A DNA stretch of 14,881 nt from JAGTVG01 sp964389805 (GTDB lineage: Bacteria; Bacteroidota; Bacteroidia; Cytophagales; Cyclobacteriaceae): NCBI GenBank assembly GCA_964389805.1, contig CAYMFU010000075.1, forward strand, positions 1 through 14,881. The letters run 5' to 3'. The position numbers were made by a program, and so were the translations under genes. The notes below the pieces were generated by a model, which was not told the origin of the DNA, did no database searches, and was given only the letters and a program-made list of their open reading frames with translations. Shown here piece after piece: positions 7,961 to 14,881 of this stretch. Each line of letters starts with the position of its first letter. Position 1 is the first letter of the stretch.

Positions 7961-7979
7961 TCATAGAATTATTTAATGT
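7961..7979. promoter_or_regulatory. Degenerate relative of the 19-base palindrome at the acn start site
   Basis: TAGAAT-T-ATT, at 7964-7973, repeats the central ten positions of the 7822-7840 palindrome; only the centre base differs. Outside this core the match falls to about 11 of 18 arm positions. It would cover the predicted acn start site, a position suited to repression. The short core in AT-rich DNA makes chance a real alternative. Confidence 0.25.
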
Positions 7980-7991
7980 AAACGCATATTT

Positions 7992-10259
7992 ATGGCCTTC
8001 GATATTGACATGATTAAAGCTGTATATGCCCGGATGGGTAATCGAATAGATGCAGCAAGGACACTTTTAGGTAAGCCAATGACCCTAGCTGAAAAGATAC
8101 TATACGCACACCTGTTTGATGGTGATCCAAGTATAGTTTATCAGAGGGGCAAGTCTTATGTTGATTTTTCACCTGACAGGGTAGCTATGCAGGACGCGAC
8201 AGCCCAGATGGCATTATTACAATTTATGCAGGCTGGCAAGAAAAAAGCAGCGGTACCTTCCACGGTACATTGCGACCATCTTATTCTGGCTAAAAAGGGA
8301 GCTTCTGAAGATTTGCAAAATTCAATTACCGCCAGCAAAGAAGTATTTGATTTTCTGGCATCCGTCTCCAACAAATATGGAATTGGTTTTTGGAAACCCG
8401 GTGCAGGTATAATCCATCAGGTAGTCCTTGAGAATTATGCATTCCCTGGTGGAATGATGATCGGGACTGATTCGCATACAGTAAATGCTGGTGGTCTTGG
8501 GATGATAGCCATTGGTGTGGGTGGTGCAGATGCTGTAGATGTTATGGCCGGAATGCCCTGGGAATTGAAATTTCCTAAGCTGATAGGCATAAAGCTCACT
8601 GGCAAAATGAATGGCTGGACTGCTGCTAAAGATGTGATCTTAAAAGTGGCGGGTATTCTGACCGTAAAAGGAGGTACCGGATCGATTGTTGAATATTTTG
8701 GCGAAGGAGCGAAAAGTATTTCTTGTACAGGTAAAGGGACCATATGTAATATGGGCGCTGAGATAGGCGCAACAACTTCTACTTTTGGATATGACGAATC
8801 CATGGGGCGATATCTTAGAGCTACTGGTCGTGATAATGTTGCGGATGAAGCTGAGAAGGTAAAATCTTATTTGACAGCGGATCCGGAAGTATATGCAGAA
8901 CCTGAGAAATATTTCGACCAGGTCATTGAGATTAACCTATCAGAACTCGAACCTCATCTTAATGGACCTTTTACCCCGGACAAGGCCACACCAATCTCTC
9001 AAATGGCCAGAGAAGCTGAGAAAAACGGCTGGCCAACAAAGGTGGAGGTTGGATTGATTGGAAGCTGTACCAACTCATCCTATGAAGACATCTCAAGAGC
9101 GGCTTCAGTAGCCGGGCAGGCTGTAGAGAAAAATTTAAAGACGAAGGCTAAATTTACCATAACCCCTGGATCAGAACAGGTGCGCTATACTATCGAGCGT
9201 GATGGATTTATAAATGTATTTGACCAAATTGGTGCTAGTGTCTTTGCCAATGCCTGTGGTCCGTGTATTGGACAATGGGACCGTGCAGGTGCCGATAAAA
9301 AGGAGAAGAACACAATCGTCCATTCATTTAACCGAAACTTCTCTAAAAGAGCGGATGGCAATCCGAATACATTCGCCTTTGTAGCTTCTCCTGAAATGGT
9401 TACTGCACTGGCGATCGCAGGTGATCTCAGGTTTAATCCGGCTAAAGACAAACTGGTTAATGCAAATGGTGATGAAGTGATGTTGTCAGAACCTGCAGGC
9501 GAGGAATTGCCGGCAAAAGGATTTGCGGTCGACGATCCGGGCTATGTGGCCCCAGTGGAGGATGGATCAGGAGTAGAGGTAATCGTAAGGCCCGACAGTA
9601 AACGATTGCAATTATTAAGTCCTTTTCAACCATGGGATGGTGAAAATCTTATAGGATTGAAGGTATTAATCAAGGCTGAAGGTAAATGTACAACAGATCA
9701 TATTTCGATGGCTGGCCCGTGGCTTCGTTTCCGGGGACATCTTGATAATATATCTGATAATACCTTAACCGGGGCTGTCAATGCCTTCAATAAGGAAACC
9801 AATAATGTTAAAAATCAACAATCCGGGGAATACGGTCCGGTGCCAGACACACAAAGGGCATACAAGGAAGAGGGTATCTCAACTATCGTTATAGGAGACC
9901 ATAATTATGGAGAAGGATCCTCAAGAGAGCACGCAGCCATGCAACCCAGGCACCTTGGTGTTCGGGTAGTTCTGGTTAAGTCTTTTGCGCGTATCCACGA
10001 GACCAATCTCAAAAAACAGGGCATGCTTGCTCTGGTATTCGAAAATGAATCGGACTACGAAAAGATACGGGAAGATGATAGCATTGATATCGTGGATCTG
10101 AACGCATTTGCTCCCGAAAAACATTTGACCCTCGTTTTACATCATAAGGATGGCTCAGAAGACACAATTATTGCGAACCATACCTATAATCAGGCTCAAA
10201 TCGACTGGTTTAAGGCTGGATCCGCATTGAATCTTATAAAAACGAGGGGGGGTATATAA
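7992..10259 (+). CDS. acn: Aconitate hydratase, mitochondrial type
   Basis: Cytoplasmic TCA-cycle enzyme interconverting citrate and isocitrate through cis-aconitate, using a [4Fe-4S] cluster. The 755-residue product carries all family signatures: GTDSHTVNAGGLGMIAIGVGG in the N-terminal part, CTNSSYED with cluster ligand Cys359, ACGPCIGQWDR with ligands Cys422 and Cys425, and the C-terminal swivel domain with GDHNYGEGSSREHAAMQPRH (active-site Ser643 and Arg645). These positions are each one higher than the pig mitochondrial enzyme as I remember it (358, 421, 424, 642), so the match is nearly colinear. Its length separates it from bacterial AcnA (about 890) and AcnB (about 865). The next Met is M7, but MAFDIDMIKAVYARM is the usual start. 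It is divergent from the act operon and probably monocistronic, since the next gene converges. Iron-dependent control is suggested by the nearby Fur-like palindrome. Confidence 0.97.
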   Translation: MAFDIDMIKAVYARMGNRIDAARTLLGKPMTLAEKILYAHLFDGDPSIVYQRGKSYVDFSPDRVAMQDATAQMALLQFMQAGKKKAAVPSTVHCDHLILAKKGASEDLQNSITASKEVFDFLASVSNKYGIGFWKPGAGIIHQVVLENYAFPGGMMIGTDSHTVNAGGLGMIAIGVGGADAVDVMAGMPWELKFPKLIGIKLTGKMNGWTAAKDVILKVAGILTVKGGTGSIVEYFGEGAKSISCTGKGTICNMGAEIGATTSTFGYDESMGRYLRATGRDNVADEAEKVKSYLTADPEVYAEPEKYFDQVIEINLSELEPHLNGPFTPDKATPISQMAREAEKNGWPTKVEVGLIGSCTNSSYEDISRAASVAGQAVEKNLKTKAKFTITPGSEQVRYTIERDGFINVFDQIGASVFANACGPCIGQWDRAGADKKEKNTIVHSFNRNFSKRADGNPNTFAFVASPEMVTALAIAGDLRFNPAKDKLVNANGDEVMLSEPAGEELPAKGFAVDDPGYVAPVEDGSGVEVIVRPDSKRLQLLSPFQPWDGENLIGLKVLIKAEGKCTTDHISMAGPWLRFRGHLDNISDNTLTGAVNAFNKETNNVKNQQSGEYGPVPDTQRAYKEEGISTIVIGDHNYGEGSSREHAAMQPRHLGVRVVLVKSFARIHETNLKKQGMLALVFENESDYEKIREDDSIDIVDLNAFAPEKHLTLVLHHKDGSEDTIIANHTYNQAQIDWFKAGSALNLIKTRGGI

Positions 10260-10271
10260 CCCGGCGGTTAT
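10256..10271. terminator. Short hairpin over both stop codons, possible bidirectional terminator
   Basis: ATAACC-CGGC-GGTTAT forms a 6-base-pair stem with a 4-base loop. It overlaps the acn stop (10257-10259) and touches the stop of the convergent GH2 gene (10273-10271); only 11 bases separate the two genes. Neither strand shows a proper T-run afterwards (TTAAAATTC on plus), so intrinsic termination would be weak. Confidence 0.35.
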
Positions 10272-13200
10272 TAAAATTCAATGTTACTCATCCGGTAGAA
10301 ATCCGGATTCCGGTTGAAGGGACGCAATAGTAATTTGTATTCATAATTTTTCGGGTATGTCCGGTAGACCGGTCTTACCCGCACAGGAGTACCGCCTACT
10401 CCTGTAACCTGATGGTCAATGTTTAGAATAGGATTTTTTGTGCGTTTCAATTGGAAGGGATACCAGGCTTTATCCAGGTTTTGATAAGGGTTGATACTGG
10501 AGTTGAACTGGCTGTTGCTGGTGATCAGCAAGCCACTACCTCCTGAAGAATGCACACTCATCCACCTCAGGTCAGTACGGTTGTCAAAATCCTGGGGTAT
10601 GATATAAGGAATTTTAATATCATTGATGTTCATCTCATATTGTCCCGTTTTATATCCTGTCTTTCGATCCGGATAAGATTCCTGGGGACCCCTCCCATAC
10701 CATGATATCTTTTCAATCCCTTCCGCCAGTGTAAACTGAAGTCCTACTTTCTGAATATACCCCATGGGGAACCAATCTTTAGTATACAATGAAACCGGTT
10801 CTACATCAGGTATTATCTTGTGGTGGATCACCAGATCACCTGTTGAAATAAAATCATAGCTTAATTCATGATGAAAAACAATTTCGGGATTTGAAAACGA
10901 GCGGGATTCAATCTTAAATTTCACGTAAGCATCGATCCCGGATTTTGTAAATTCTACCATTCTCGATTTGTGGATAAGACTATCCAATCCGTACTGATAC
11001 CAGAATTCCGCTTCGTTAACCCCCCACTCCGACCATTCATTCATAATAGGCTTCCGCCATACGTTAAATTTTGGCGATCCTGAGATTAACTCAGTATCCC
11101 CATTTCGTATTGAGATCAACACTCCGGTATTAAGATCCAGGTTAAAATTAATATTATTAGCAGTTATTAACAGTACACCTTCATTCTCATCTAATACATT
11201 GAACCCCGATGTTTCCTCCTGCATGAATATGCCTTTTCGTTCATTTAAATTCCGAAGTTCAAATTCCTGGAAACATATTTCATGACCTTTCTCTCCCCAG
11301 TCATTTTTCTTTTTTAAGCTAAACGTAATCCTGAATATATATATCGCACCTGCTTTATGCGTTGGCTCTTTATAGGGTGCTTCAATTTCTTCAAGGTCCT
11401 GCGCCGGTGTAGCTAATTTCAGGCGTCCTGAAGCTATATTCTTATTATTCTCGAGCAATTCCCAGTTTATATCAATCTCAGAAAGGTCGGTAAAATGATG
11501 TCTGTTTATTATCTGATATTTTCGCATTTCCCGTCCAATCACTTTTACGGATACGGGAGCATGAGACTGTTTCATCTGGTAAGCCTCGGGCTGGGGAACC
11601 CGGTACGCTGAAACAACACCATCCATAGTCCCACTGCCCTGGGGGGTAGCTCCATATGACAGAAATGTGCCTTCCTTAATCTGATCGTCAAAATCAAGCC
11701 AGAGAATAGACTTTGGTACATTAAGCTGACTGTTAACTGACAATACAAGATTCTGAACATCCATAGTTTCGTTATAGATCCTGACCTGGTCATACACGCT
11801 GTTGGATACAAACCAGCCTTTGTTTTCATGGTTCTTTTTATGGTTTTTCCCAATACATACAGGGTGTGGTGACCGGTCAATTTTCCCGGAAACACTTTTC
11901 TCTGCAAGCAGGTTCCCATTTAAATACAATGCCATTTTACTACCGTCATAGGTCGCTATAAGGTGTTGCCAGTTGAAGTTCCAGTTCCTTGACACATAAC
12001 CATCGATCTTATGTAAAACGCCATTCAATGTAAGAGTGAAAGATATACTATCTTGATGCATCTGGGTCAGTTCATAACTCAGTCCTTTTGTGATCATCGG
12101 ATTGACATCCACGAAATTTCTCGGATATACCCAACATTCCAGGGTTAGCAGTTCCCCCAGTTGATTGAAAACCGGGTGATCAAAAACTTCCACAAAATCA
12201 TCCAGGCCGCTAAAAGCCAATGCACGGCCCTGAACACCCTCTACAAATTCAGTCCGGCCCATGATTACCGATTGATGATTATACCTTGATCCGTCAGGTG
12301 TGGTAATGAGATCAAATTCAAGACCCTGATTAACCCAATCCCAAATGAAACCGCCCTGTAAGGATTTATTACTATTGATGATATCCCAGTATTCATCAAA
12401 ACCACCCAGTGCATTCCCCATCGCATGGCTATATTCACCCATGATCACAGGTTTGTCTGTGGATAGCCCCACATTGTACAATTCTTCCTGCTTTGGATAC
12501 CGGATACCATTGACATCTGCATAAGGAGCATCCCCATTGGGTATATTTCCCTGATGATAAACTACCCTTGTTGGATCCTGCTCCTTCAGGTATTCAGCCA
12601 TAGTATGGTGTATGGGGGCATAACCACATTCATTCCCGGTACTCCACAATATGACAGACGGGTGGTTTTTATCCCTTTGAAAAAACCTTTCCGTCCGGTC
12701 CATGAATGCACCTTCCCATCCGTCCTGACCTGCCAGATAATCCTCCCCTTCATGACATTCAGCATTCACTTCATCACACAGGTATAAACCATACTGATCA
12801 ACGAGATCATAAAACAGGGGTGTATTGGGATAATGGGAGGTACGAATTGAATTCACATTCAACTGTTTCATTAGCTGCAGGTCTTTCTCAATCATTTCCC
12901 GGGTCATGGTTCGCCCCAACCTGGGATCATGCTCATGCCGGTTCACTCCTCTGAACTTTACGGCGACGCCATTAACCAGCAAAGTAGCGTCCAAAATTTC
13001 GATTTCCCTGAATCCAACGGTTTCTTCAATGATCTCCAATACATGCTCTTCAGGATCCTTCAAAACCATCAATAGTTTATATAAATTGGGTTTCTCAGCG
13101 CTCCAAAGCAATGGATCATTAATCTTATAAGACATTTCGACTACCTTTTGATCCCTGGCCAAAAGAGTTCCTGCTTTCAGGTTTTTGGAAAGAACCGTCT

Positions 13201-14074
13201 TTCTCTCAGGATCTATTAATTTTATATCGAGCAGGAGATTATTATGCTCTAAACTGTCGTAGTTATGAATCTTTGCATCAATATTCAGGTCTGCATCATT
13301 ATAATTATTGTCAAGATCCGTTTGAACAAAGAAATCCCGTATGTGAACATTCGGTGTGGAATACAGATATACATCCCGGTAAATACCACTAAAACGCCAC
13401 ATGTCTTGATCTTCGAGGTATGTTCCGTCTGACCACCGCAAGACCTTTACGGCAATACGGTTGGTTCCTTTGTGAACAAACCGTGTCAGGTCCCATTCCC
13501 CTGAAGTCATACTTCCTTTATCAAATCCGACATATATGCCATTAACCCATACCCAATAAGCTGACTTTACGCCTTCAAAATGAATGAATATTTTTCTGTT
13601 ATCCCACTCATCCGGTATTTGAAATTCCTTTACATATAATCCTGTGGGATTTAAATGATCAGGAACTTTAGGTGGATCGTAAGGCCCGAATTCCAAAGGA
13701 ATATTTCTATATATCTTATAACCATAACCTTGCATCTGCCATGTACCTGGGACTAATACGTCATCCCAATTGTTGACCATGTTGGCAGGATTGTAGAACT
13801 GTTTTGGAGCATCAAAGGGATTGGCATGCCATGAAAATTTCCATATGCCATTCAAAGATTGATACCAGGGTGACAAACTGAAATCCCCTTTTAGGGCATT
13901 TTCCTCCTTTTCAAAAGGACAAAGCGGGACATGTGGGTCTTCCTGATTTTCATTATACATGGATGGGTTTTCTATATACCTATCAAGGTCGTAACTCGCA
14001 TTCTCCTGGGCTAAGGCAGTTCCTGATGATAATATTAGAGCGTATAAGGTGATAAAAAATATAATCTGTCTCAT
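10271..14074 (-). CDS. Secreted GH2 beta-galactosidase-like enzyme with inserted LamG domain
   Basis: LacZ-type glycoside hydrolase family 2 enzyme, probably exported and cleaving beta-linked galactose or a related sugar; the substrate is not determined. The 1267 residues begin with a signal peptide (about 1-23, ending ALAQ). Then come the GH2 sugar-binding domain (about 65-245), an Ig-like domain (about 245-355), and a TIM barrel from about 356 with RGVNRHEHDPRLGRTM and TSHYPNTP. Catalytic residues are visible: acid/base Glu482 (TGNECGY) and nucleophile Glu547 (MGEYSHAMGN). After WDWVNQGL (578-585) a LamG/concanavalin-like domain (about 603-785) interrupts the barrel before SYGATPQG (from 806), which replaces the GGDFGD loop of E. 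coli LacZ. The C-terminal beta-sandwich (about 985-1265) has WYGRGPQESYPDRKTG. Typical LacZ is about 1030 residues; the insert explains most of the excess. No SusC/SusD or sugar regulator lies nearby. Confidence 0.9.
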   Translation of the reverse strand: MRQIIFFITLYALILSSGTALAQENASYDLDRYIENPSMYNENQEDPHVPLCPFEKEENALKGDFSLSPWYQSLNGIWKFSWHANPFDAPKQFYNPANMVNNWDDVLVPGTWQMQGYGYKIYRNIPLEFGPYDPPKVPDHLNPTGLYVKEFQIPDEWDNRKIFIHFEGVKSAYWVWVNGIYVGFDKGSMTSGEWDLTRFVHKGTNRIAVKVLRWSDGTYLEDQDMWRFSGIYRDVYLYSTPNVHIRDFFVQTDLDNNYNDADLNIDAKIHNYDSLEHNNLLLDIKLIDPERKTVLSKNLKAGTLLARDQKVVEMSYKINDPLLWSAEKPNLYKLLMVLKDPEEHVLEIIEETVGFREIEILDATLLVNGVAVKFRGVNRHEHDPRLGRTMTREMIEKDLQLMKQLNVNSIRTSHYPNTPLFYDLVDQYGLYLCDEVNAECHEGEDYLAGQDGWEGAFMDRTERFFQRDKNHPSVILWSTGNECGYAPIHHTMAEYLKEQDPTRVVYHQGNIPNGDAPYADVNGIRYPKQEELYNVGLSTDKPVIMGEYSHAMGNALGGFDEYWDIINSNKSLQGGFIWDWVNQGLEFDLITTPDGSRYNHQSVIMGRTEFVEGVQGRALAFSGLDDFVEVFDHPVFNQLGELLTLECWVYPRNFVDVNPMITKGLSYELTQMHQDSISFTLTLNGVLHKIDGYVSRNWNFNWQHLIATYDGSKMALYLNGNLLAEKSVSGKIDRSPHPVCIGKNHKKNHENKGWFVSNSVYDQVRIYNETMDVQNLVLSVNSQLNVPKSILWLDFDDQIKEGTFLSYGATPQGSGTMDGVVSAYRVPQPEAYQMKQSHAPVSVKVIGREMRKYQIINRHHFTDLSEIDINWELLENNKNIASGRLKLATPAQDLEEIEAPYKEPTHKAGAIYIFRITFSLKKKNDWGEKGHEICFQEFELRNLNERKGIFMQEETSGFNVLDENEGVLLITANNINFNLDLNTGVLISIRNGDTELISGSPKFNVWRKPIMNEWSEWGVNEAEFWYQYGLDSLIHKSRMVEFTKSGIDAYVKFKIESRSFSNPEIVFHHELSYDFISTGDLVIHHKIIPDVEPVSLYTKDWFPMGYIQKVGLQFTLAEGIEKISWYGRGPQESYPDRKTGYKTGQYEMNINDIKIPYIIPQDFDNRTDLRWMSVHSSGGSGLLITSNSQFNSSINPYQNLDKAWYPFQLKRTKNPILNIDHQVTGVGGTPVRVRPVYRTYPKNYEYKLLLRPFNRNPDFYRMSNIEF
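11720..12268 (-). other. LamG/concanavalin-like domain inserted in the GH2 gene
   Basis: Residues about 603-785 of the GH2 protein read as a jelly-roll domain of the LamG (Laminin_G_3) type: GRALAFSGLDDFVEVFD, LTLECWVYPRNF, WQHLIATYDGSKMALYLNG, and a closing YDQVRIYNETM. Such domains usually bind glycans or act structurally. It is in frame and replaces a loop of about 25 residues in E. coli LacZ by about 220 residues. The boundaries are estimates from sequence pattern. Confidence 0.75.
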
Positions 14075-14095
14075 TGAAAAAATGTGGTTTTAAAA

Positions 14096-14103
14096 CAAAT
14101 ATA
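14096..14103 (-). promoter_or_regulatory. -7 promoter element for the GH2 gene
   Basis: Read on the minus strand, TATATTTG (14103-14096) matches TAnnTTTG exactly, predicting a start near 14089 and a leader of about 15 bases. No TTTG is found at the expected -33 position, where the strand reads CTTTTAT, so the promoter is probably weak or activator dependent. Confidence 0.45.
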
Positions 14104-14161
14104 AATATATGGAAATAGGAATAAAAGAAATAATTTCATGTTCACTTAGGATTTATACGAG

Positions 14162-14470
14162 ATGACCAATAATCAATTAATTGAAAATCAAGCGGTTGCA
14201 TTGTATTTTACCACTCCTGAATGCAGTGTATGCAAGGTATTGAAGCCTAAAGTACAGGAACTGCTTGAAAAAAAGTTTCCGAAAATGGCACTCCACTTTA
14301 TAAATATTACAGAAGATCCGAAGATCGCGGCAGAATTCCAGGTTTTTACTGTACCTGTAATATTAATATATTTTGAAGGTCATGAATATCTCAGAAAAGT
14401 CAGGAATATAGGTCTATTTCAGCTTGAAAAAGAAATTTTACGTCCCTATGAGTTATTATTTGAATCCTAA
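14162..14470 (+). CDS. Thioredoxin-fold protein with CSVC motif
   Basis: Small thioredoxin-like protein of 102 residues. The N-terminal strand VALYFTTPE leads into the redox motif CSVC (residues 21-24) at the start of a helix (KVLKPKVQELLEKK). This is followed by the strand LHFINI, the helix containing IAAEF, and the cis-proline loop FTVPVILIYFEG, in the order of the thioredoxin fold. There is no signal peptide, so it should act in the cytoplasm as a dithiol/disulfide protein. It lacks the Trp before the first Cys and the Gly-Pro of classical WCGPC thioredoxins, so it is a divergent member whose partner is unknown. It lies 49 bases upstream of ferritin on the same strand, so the two may be cotranscribed, which would suggest a redox or stress role. 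Confidence 0.85.
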   Translation: MTNNQLIENQAVALYFTTPECSVCKVLKPKVQELLEKKFPKMALHFINITEDPKIAAEFQVFTVPVILIYFEGHEYLRKVRNIGLFQLEKEILRPYELLFES

Positions 14471-14506
14471 AACTTAATTTTGAGACCATTTTATATTTAT
14501 TAAACA

Positions 14507-14525
14507 ATACAGAATTATTATGAAA
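14507..14525. promoter_or_regulatory. Weak Fur/PerR-like site over the ferritin start codon
   Basis: ATACAGAATTATTATGAAA matches the 7822-7840 palindrome at 13 of 18 arm positions around the shared core AGAAT-N-ATT. It overlaps the ferritin ATG at 14520. A TATATTTA at 14492-14499 (7 of 8 to the TAnnTTTG element) just upstream could be a -7 box with a start near 14506. Both are weak, and chance in AT-rich DNA is plausible. Confidence 0.2.
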
Positions 14526-14881
14526 GACAATTTATCATTAAACCGATCCATCTCTACAGAAACTGAGGCTATGTTAAACAATCAGATCATGATGGAAGCA
14601 CAGGCTTCAGCTCATTATCTGTCAATGGCCTCCTGGTGTGATGTTCAGGGATATAGTCATTCCGCCAATTTCTTATACGGACATGCCGATGAAGAAAGGA
14701 TGCATATGATGAAACTTTTTCATTATATCAATGATGCGGGCGGTCATGCACTACAACCGGAAATAACCGGTCTGAGGCACAGTTATGATTCTCTTCGGGA
14801 AGTCTTTCAATTGATCCTTGAACATGAAATAAAAGTCACACAATCCATTAATGAGATTGTTGAGCACTGTTATAATGTTAA
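14520..14881 (+). CDS. ftnA: Ferritin (FtnA type), partial
   Basis: Iron-storage ferritin that oxidises Fe(II) and holds the mineral core in a 24-subunit cytoplasmic shell. I read 120 codons plus two bases from the ATG at 14520-14522 with no stop; the C-terminus lies beyond the right edge (typical length about 165-180). The ferroxidase ligands reached so far are all present: Glu26 (MMEAQASAHYLSM), Glu59 and His62 (ADEERMHMM), and Glu103 (LEHEIKVT), matching Glu17, Glu50, His53 and Glu94 of E. coli FtnA. The two later acidic ligands would lie outside the window. The absence of a heme-ligand Met pattern that I can recognise favours non-heme ferritin over bacterioferritin. It follows the thioredoxin-fold gene by 49 bases. 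Confidence 0.95.
   Translation, partial: MKDNLSLNRSISTETEAMLNNQIMMEAQASAHYLSMASWCDVQGYSHSANFLYGHADEERMHMMKLFHYINDAGGHALQPEITGLRHSYDSLREVFQLILEHEIKVTQSINEIVEHCYNV

Larger units (their letters stand above)
7657..7991. other. Divergent control region between actA and acn
   Basis: This 335-base gap is the only stretch over 300 bases without a gene. It is strongly A+T rich, notably at 7769-7803, which could act as an upstream promoter element. It holds a complete minus-strand promoter for the act operon (7690-7720), a 14-base dyad in the act leader (7666-7679), a perfect 19-base palindrome near its middle (7822-7840), a plus-strand -7 element for acn (7952-7959) and a degenerate relative of the palindrome over the predicted acn start site (7961-7979). 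A small inverted repeat, ATCCA/TGGAT with a 6-base loop (7755-7770), and AAGAA-A-TTCTT (7801-7811) are also present but unassigned. I find no convincing small ORF or RNA gene. Confidence 0.8.

Noticed and set aside
8435..8803. 122-codon minus-strand ORF inside acn
   Set aside because: It lies fully within conserved aconitase coding sequence and has no family features of its own.
11572..11919. 115-codon minus-strand ORF overlapping the GH2 gene in another frame
   Set aside because: The main frame there encodes a clear LamG domain and the barrel continuation; the alternative frame looks random and no frameshift is needed.

Overview
The window looks like a chromosomal segment of an aerobic or microaerobic member of the Bacteroidota. 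The evidence is a complete alternative complex III (ACIII) gene order, promoter elements of the Bacteroidota type (TTTG around -33, TAnnTTTG around -7), no clear Shine-Dalgarno sequences, a mitochondrial-type aconitase of the length usual in this phylum, and a secreted glycoside hydrolase. Finer classification is not possible from this sequence alone.

Layout. Positions 7656 down to 1 (minus strand) hold actA-actB-actC-actD-actE-actF, in the canonical order and with gaps of 0 to 26 bases, so they are almost certainly one operon. actF is cut by the window edge. Together they encode a membrane quinol:cytochrome c (or quinol:oxidase) oxidoreductase that replaces the bc1 complex: ActC/ActF are quinol-side membrane subunits, ActB carries four Fe-S clusters, and ActA and ActE carry c-type hemes. 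Positions 7657-7991 are the only long non-coding stretch. It is a divergent control region holding a well-formed act promoter, a -7 element for aconitase, a 14-base dyad in the act leader and a perfect 19-base palindrome with the geometry of a Fur/PerR-family operator. Aconitase (7992-10259, plus) runs away from the act operon and meets a convergent 1267-residue secreted GH2 beta-galactosidase-like enzyme (10271-14074, minus), whose catalytic barrel is interrupted by a LamG-like domain. A short divergent gap then leads to a small cytoplasmic thioredoxin-fold protein and the start of a ferritin, which is cut by the right edge.

How the genes fit together. The left two thirds couple the TCA cycle (aconitase, an Fe-S enzyme) to the respiratory chain (ACIII, 15 Fe-S cysteines and seven c-heme sites in ActA, ActB and ActE). 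The right edge holds iron storage. Iron is therefore a common theme, and the Fur/PerR-like palindrome between acn and act is the most interesting regulatory signal. The beta-galactosidase does not fit this theme and has no polysaccharide-utilisation partners (SusC/SusD, regulators) inside the window. I saw no tRNA, rRNA, CRISPR array, insertion sequence or other mobile element.
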